Source: Endothia cerciana
Taxonomy: Eukaryota; Ascomycota; Sordariomycetes; Diaporthales; Cryphonectriaceae
Length of the DNA: 64,000 nucleotides
Direction: 5' to 3'
NCBI GenBank assembly: GCA_026119935.1
Contig: JALRMH010000059.1
Location: forward strand, 62,001 to 126,000
The position numbers and the translations under genes are program-made. Position 1 is the first letter of the stretch, and every line of letters begins with the position of its first letter. A model generated the notes under the pieces. It made no database searches and was not told the DNA's origin. It saw only the letters and a program-made list of their open reading frames with translations. Positions 58,539-64,000 of the stretch are shown one piece after another.

Positions 58539-60915
58539 CTGACCCCGTCCCCCCCCCCCCCAGCAGCCCCAGCCTCAGCCGCGCGGTCCAGCCGATCGGG
58601 AAGCGTAAACCCAGACTGACGTGCGCCAGCAGACCCGCGAGGCTGCGCTCCACCCCCGTCTACTATAATATCTGCCCCGTGAACGGTCTGGCGCGGTCAG
58701 CCGCGGGGCGGGAGGGAGTGCTCGCCTGGACGGCTTCTGGAAATGAGGAGGATTCACATACTATATGGTTTATCAGAAGGCAGGGGCCATTTTGTCAAAT
58801 CTTTCCGGCCGGGACATCCTGCCGGTTTGATCGGTTGATTATTCCCACGAAGGGCAGTTAGAGGCGGTCTGTGGAGCAAAGCGATTGCCCACTGCCGCTT
58901 GCTTGAGGTATCATGCTGCTCCTTCTGACCCCCTGGTGGTCTCCGTGACTATTGTCTTAGTCCATTCCACGTCCTCCCCCACCTCTCTAAAAGAGTCAGA
59001 AGTAAAGTCGCGCGCAACGTTGAGACCTCGCAACGAAACGAGATTAAAATGCTTTACATTCCCAGGGATCCGCGAAAAGAGAGCCAATGCCATCCCGGCC
59101 ACAGCCACGAGGACGCCGTGAACCCATCTCGCCGCATGGGGCAGTCAGTTTGTTAGTGGAAGAAAAGGGGGGGGGGGGCAGCACTGGCAGGCGTTGCGTG
59201 CTGGACCCCACGACTCAACACCCTTGTCGACGGCACTCGGTCCTACCTCCGCTTCGAGACGCTGCCTGGTGTGTCGCGATCGTATCTGCGCCCGTGGCCC
59301 CCTCAGGATTGGTATTCTGGGACCGTTGTGGAAAGTGGGCTGGCCCCTATCCTGTGGACGGCTTCCACGGGCGTGCTCGCGCGCTCCTTTCGGCTCTAGG
59401 CATTGAACGTACTTCGTGGCTGTCCTTGACGAGGACGAGATGCCGATGCCAGCACCTGCAGTTGCACCCGCAGCAGATGTGCTGGTGGGTCGGGCGCAGC
59501 ACCGCGGCATCTGGCTCATGCTCTCTGAGAAGCCCAGTCGCGCGCGCCAGGGCACACGCGGGCTATATAGTCCGGGTGCCGGCCCCTGAAGGGCATCCGG
59601 ATATCGCCATTAGACTCACATTTTATCGATCAAGGTATGTAGTGCCTCGTGTAAATCCAACAGTACAAACTATGTAGCAATACTCTGGGGTCGGGCTGGT
59701 GTTATAACCGACAGCGCGCGCCTTTTGCTCCGCTACGGAAGATCTCAAGGGCCACCCGGCAATGCTTCTGTCCGTCCTGGCTTTCCCCTCTGGACAAATA
59801 TGACAGTTCATCCCTAATCTGCCCCTTGGGCGCGGGAAGCCAGTCCCGCGGCAGCCACCAGCCACGGGGGCCCCGGGTGATGCATGTGGGGATTGGCCCG
59901 GGGAGACGTGCGGTCACGGGCCGGGATCTGACAGCATACAACGGCTTGCCCGCGAACCCGGCCCGCAAAAGTGATTTGTGACCTGGCCATCTGTCTGGTC
60001 GATCACATCAAGAGAAGCAAACTTACAGGGGGCAGGGCAAACCTGGAGGGTCGTTTGTCTCGCCGGGGCAGCTTTCCGCCGGCGGGGAGCGGGGGCTGTG
60101 ATGCGATATCACTTCTGCTGGCAATCCAAAAAGTTATGTGATGTGCCGCACCGGGGCAAACGACCCGGTGCGGCTGGCTGTGCCATTTCATGCCGTTTCG
60201 ACCCAGCGCGGCCCTCGCACCATACATGCCGCGATAGTTTCGGCGAGCGGGGTCGTTACGTTCGTTGCAGACCTTGAACACCCCAAGGTTGAACCGTGTC
60301 CCTACCAGTACCATCACGGCGGAACCGAGAAGCCGCAGTAGCGATTCTGCTACCATGTTCTATTTGCATTCGCTTAGCTGCGCTGAACCAGCCAAAGGAA
60401 TGTGCGCAGAGGCGCGGCGCCGTCAACCTCATCTACCGAGTGTCCGGAAACGGTTTGGATTTCTGCTACCGTGTCAATATCCTCCTTACTGACACCGACA
60501 CCAAGAAAAATCCCGGTCATGAAGGGGCTGAGATCGCCGACCAGTTGCTTGCTTCTGCGCCCGGGATTCCTTTGGACCTGCAGAAGCAGGACTTACATTG
60601 CTGCAGATGTGCATGCTGCCAGCCATCGCACAGCATGATAGTTCTTCTGGGCGAGGCAATCTGACAGACTCCCGCTCCGGCCCGCGCTCATGTTCCATCC
60701 AGGATAGTTGATGTGCGAGCCGCCCCCCGGCTTGCCGTATCTAGAAGTGCTTCAGGAATGCAACATCTACAGAAGCCGTGAGTGCTAGGAGCAACCGCCA
60801 GCAAGGGACGACAAGCTTGCTGCCGTTGTCTCAGCCCATCGAGATCCCTCACTCTCGGCCGAAGGGTATGTACAAGGTCCCCCCGGAGCCGGCTGACCAA
60901 CTCATACATACATCA

Positions 60916-60932
60916 CAGGCAGGCAGGCAGGC
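60916..60932. repeat. (AGGC)4 microsatellite
   Basis: Four AGGC units, no associated gene. Confidence 0.75.
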
Positions 60933-63440
60933 TGGGGGCCGTGTCGTTGAGATTGGCAAGGTCGATTGGTGCTAGATTTCTCCGCCGTCTGAGACATGAC
61001 GATCTGGAGAGGAACCCGGGGCGGCCTGACGCTGCTTGGCATTCATCACGACTACCAATAATTCAGTGGCAGGACGTCCATACCCGGGGTGCTACTGTGT
61101 ACTACTATGGTATGCATCGAACGGAAGTGGAGGCACCTGACCGTTTTCGACCCTCGGATGAATATTGACCAGCGGCAGAAAGTCAGACAGCTGGCTCGCT
61201 CATTTCTTACCACGTTCGTTTCGTGGCCGCCCTGGCCTCGTACAGCTTAGTGGTAGTCCCTGAGAATCTCAATCATAGGGAGAACCCTCAGTGTCCCGTC
61301 GATGCAACGGCACATCAGGATCTGCGCCCTGGGAATCGTTAGCTTGAGCCCGGCAACCTGGAATTCATACCTGTCAGATGCGGCCTGGCCTGGAAGCCAG
61401 GCACAGCTCAGGGATGCCGCTGGCCCGCTAGACTCATCTCTTACTGAAACCTGCAAATACAGACCTGTTGCCACGCGCAGGGCTCGTGTCCTCGCCCGGA
61501 AGTTGTCCGACAACTGATCTATCACCTTGGGCATCGCAAATTCACAACCCAGAAGGCATCGTCACCCGCGTCCTGCGCGGGACGTAGCGGGATGCGTTGC
61601 CGCTACCCCGTTCAATCTGAGGTCTAGAGCTTGCCATGGACCCCCGTCAGCCTTGCTGCTCGCGACCAAAGCAGCGGTCCGTCACCAGTGGCTCGTTGCT
61701 GGTCATTCGGCGGCTAAACCACGGGCGCTAGGTGGAAGGGAGTGCAGGTAGCTGCGAAGGGATTCTTCAGCCTCGTAGCCGACGGGACCCTGAAAACCTT
61801 GAGCCTCAAGTGGACCCCCCACTACTTGCTCTGCCTGCTTCAGGGAGTCTTGCGGATGAATGGATCCTCGGTCTTTCAACGGTTCGAGGATACGCCGAGA
61901 TACGGCACCAGATGGCGCGATCCACCTTGCCGCCTGAAAGAAAGGCAAGCCGGAATGACGTGCAGGATTTTTGGTCGGAGGGTCAAGTTGATCAGTTGGT
62001 CTTTTGCCAGCGCCGCTTTACCCCTCGTCTAATGGGGCCGGATCCGACCAAGACCTCCCCTGGCCTCACGGAAGAGACTTTCAGACGATCCCTCGTGACC
62101 ACGGCAGGACGGCTGAAGGGACCAATGGCGCAGACCGAGGATCGGATCAGAGCCTCTCCCTACATAGTGGTTTTGTCGGAACCGACACGCAAACAGATGG
62201 GCAATCAAGCCCAGTGTCGAGGTCCTCGAAGCTGCCACGGTCCTCGTGCGCCAGCGCAGAGGGGCCTATGGCCTACATGATCGTTTGTTTAGGTGGCTCT
62301 TGCAGATGTCAATGCCGACTGGCGGCCGCTAGCCTCCACTCACAGGACCCTGCATCGAATCTCTGGCTGGATCTCGTCAACGAAAGAGTACTGCAGAAGG
62401 TCCCGTCGGCCCGGAATGAGGCGGTCCAGGCTAACCTCGGATACCATCAGTTGGCGAGAGCTGCACATCTGACCGCGTGGTCCTCTGCAGATGCCGTGGT
62501 ACCGAGGGTTCCGTCTTTTGGTGCGGCTCCGGGGCGGCTACCCTTCTGCCCTGCGGGGCTCCCTCATCAGCAGGCTATCAATACGACAGCGCTGGACAGT
62601 GCCACATCAGCACTGGTCTGGCTCACGAGGTCCTGTGGAGCTGTCTTGCGGCCGCAACCAAGGTTCTCGATGGTTCTCGCCCTGGCTTATTCCCCAGCAA
62701 AGGCTCCACAGACAACACCAAGCCCGAAGTATCTCCTCGGGGATCCAAAAGGTGGAACATGATGCTAAGTCCGGATGACCCAATCAATTGATGATCACAG
62801 GCCCCAATCCCAAGATCGTGTCACCGTTTCCTTTGGGAACAAAGGGCGCGAAGTACTAGAGACTTGAGCTTTTGAATCTTTGCCACAATCTGGCTCCAAG
62901 GTCGATCTCATGACCATGTCCGCCCCGCGTTCTAGAGATTCAGGGTCTGGCGGAGGTACTAGGGCCCTCAATCCCCACACTTCCCCAGTGTATTGCCCAG
63001 GCGAACTCGGCCTTGATCGCGGCTACGCAGGCTACGATGATGATGAGGTCTCGTAGAGCATTCAGTGCTCGGCTCCCAACGCCGAGCAAGCGCAATGTGT
63101 GCTCTGCAAAACCCGGAAAGTCTTCTTCCTCTCCAGTGCGTACCGGGAAATTTCGGCCCATCGTCCGACAAGGTGTGAGGGCCGAGTATCAATATCAGGG
63201 TCTCCAAGCCTGCAAGATACCTCTCGACAATATCCGGGACTACGTTAAACTATGCCCAAATGGTCTACACGTGAACGATATCAACCCGGAACTACAGTAC
63301 GACCTACCCAGGTACCTCGGCTGTAGGCCGTCACAGCCGTGCCTAGGCTGACAAGCGCCAGCGCTGCATTCAATCGACGGGTTGCTGCCAATCTTATGTA
63401 ATGTCCACCTCAGATGACCGGATATCCTGAAGTGTAATAA

Positions 63441-64000
63441 ATGCTGCCGCTAGTGACATCCATACCTCGAGAAGTCACGTACGCCTCAATCACGGAACTG
63501 CCGGTCAAGTCAAGTCGTATGGCCGCCCGCGTTTCGTTTCAGGCTGTCCGTGGATCCTTCGTGCCCGGTCTGAAAGATAGCACACAATTGCATACCAACC
63601 CAGCGGCATGTGACCAATTTGAGTTCACAACACCGGTGAGTGTGTCTCGATATGACCTAATCCCATTTTTGTACGTACTCGATGGTTTATATCTCGGAGA
63701 AACGGTTTGTCATCCGAAACGGTGGAATGAAACCAAAAGGTCAATAAAACTGCTTTTTAGAATGTGCCTTCCTGAATTCTTGTCTGCGGACAACGCGGGA
63801 CCTGAGGTCGGATCCCTCTCAGCCCTACGTGCCTGCTGGGCCCCTTTACTGTCAAGCCATTCAGAACCCAAAAACGATGCTGTAACCCCCACACAGGTGG
63901 TCACAGTCATGGCACCAACGTCTGAAGAAAGCAGTGCAGCCCCTAAGCACCACATTGCCTTGCAGGCCATACAAATGCGGTCATACTTCCCTCCACCGCT
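63441..64000 (+). CDS. Partial open frame running off the right edge, unrecognised
   Basis: From ATG at 63441 the frame has no stop for 186 codons and continues past the window. The product starts MLPLVTSIPREVTYASITEL and contains YDLIPFLYVLDGLYLGETV and RWNETKRSIKLLFRMCLPEF. I recognise no domain. Third-position GC is only moderate, unlike the housekeeping genes but not far from the HET gene. Chance frames of this length exist elsewhere in the window, so it may be spurious. GGTGAGTGTG inside the frame (63635) could be a splice donor. Confidence 0.3.
   Translation, partial: MLPLVTSIPREVTYASITELPVKSSRMAARVSFQAVRGSFVPGLKDSTQLHTNPAACDQFEFTTPVSVSRYDLIPFLYVLDGLYLGETVCHPKRWNETKRSIKLLFRMCLPEFLSADNAGPEVGSLSALRACWAPLLSSHSEPKNDAVTPTQVVTVMAPTSEESSAAPKHHIALQAIQMRSYFPPP

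Larger units (their letters stand above)
51550..63440. other. Second gene desert
   Basis: No gene is supported. The longest frames (59087..59677, 61732..62280, 62004..62762) overlap others in different frames and have no recognisable domains. GC is high and homopurine or homopyrimidine stretches are frequent, with G/C runs of 11-15 bases near 52253, 53640, 54477, 56415, 58549 and 59167. Confidence 0.5.

Noticed and set aside
59087..59677. Plus-strand frame of 196 codons
   Set aside because: It runs through a poly-G tract and has no recognisable protein features.
61732..62762. Two overlapping plus-strand frames of 182 and 252 codons
   Set aside because: They overlap in different frames, lack domains and splice logic, and a minus-strand frame competes for the same DNA.
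1..64000. tRNA or 5S rRNA genes, CRISPR arrays
   Set aside because: I scanned for B-box (GGTTCGA) and related promoter motifs and for regularly spaced repeats and found no convincing candidate; a tRNAscan or Infernal run would be decisive.

Overview
The window is nuclear DNA of a filamentous ascomycete (Pezizomycotina, most likely Sordariomycetes; the class is an inference). The evidence is short GT-AG introns with CTRAC/CTAAT-type branch points, G/C-ending codons in housekeeping genes, a HET-domain gene, a fungal vWA-Vint protein and a DUF1752/DUF3295 regulator.

Layout. From 1 to about 29.1 kb the window is gene-dense. In order it holds DBF4 (+), ATG12 (+), panB ketopantoate hydroxymethyltransferase (-), a Ubc8-type E2 enzyme (+), a SAF4/YJU2B splicing factor (-), a 96-residue unknown protein (+), a frameshifted GPI-type wall protein (+), a coiled-coil protein (+), a 3-ketoacyl-CoA thiolase (+), a doubtful two-exon gene (-), a HET-domain protein (+), an Old Yellow Enzyme (+) and a vWA-Vint protein (-). 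From 29.1 to 49.7 kb I find no convincing protein gene, only a truncated U6-snRNA-like sequence at 30.6 kb. One gene, a DUF1752/DUF3295 protein (-), sits at 49.7-51.5 kb. Another gene desert follows to 63.4 kb. A reading frame that starts at 63441 stays open to the right edge. The deserts are not the AT-rich, RIP-mutated kind usual in these fungi; they are of mixed to high GC and carry many poly-G/poly-C runs and microsatellites.

The genes do not form a pathway. The left half is housekeeping: replication control, autophagy, pantothenate synthesis, ubiquitin conjugation, splicing and beta-oxidation. The HET, OYE and vWA-Vint genes at 21-29 kb look like an accessory block next to the desert. 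The most striking observation is the E2 gene, whose reading frame and family-conserved residues are restored only if consecutive microexons of 8, 3 and 1 nucleotides are spliced in.
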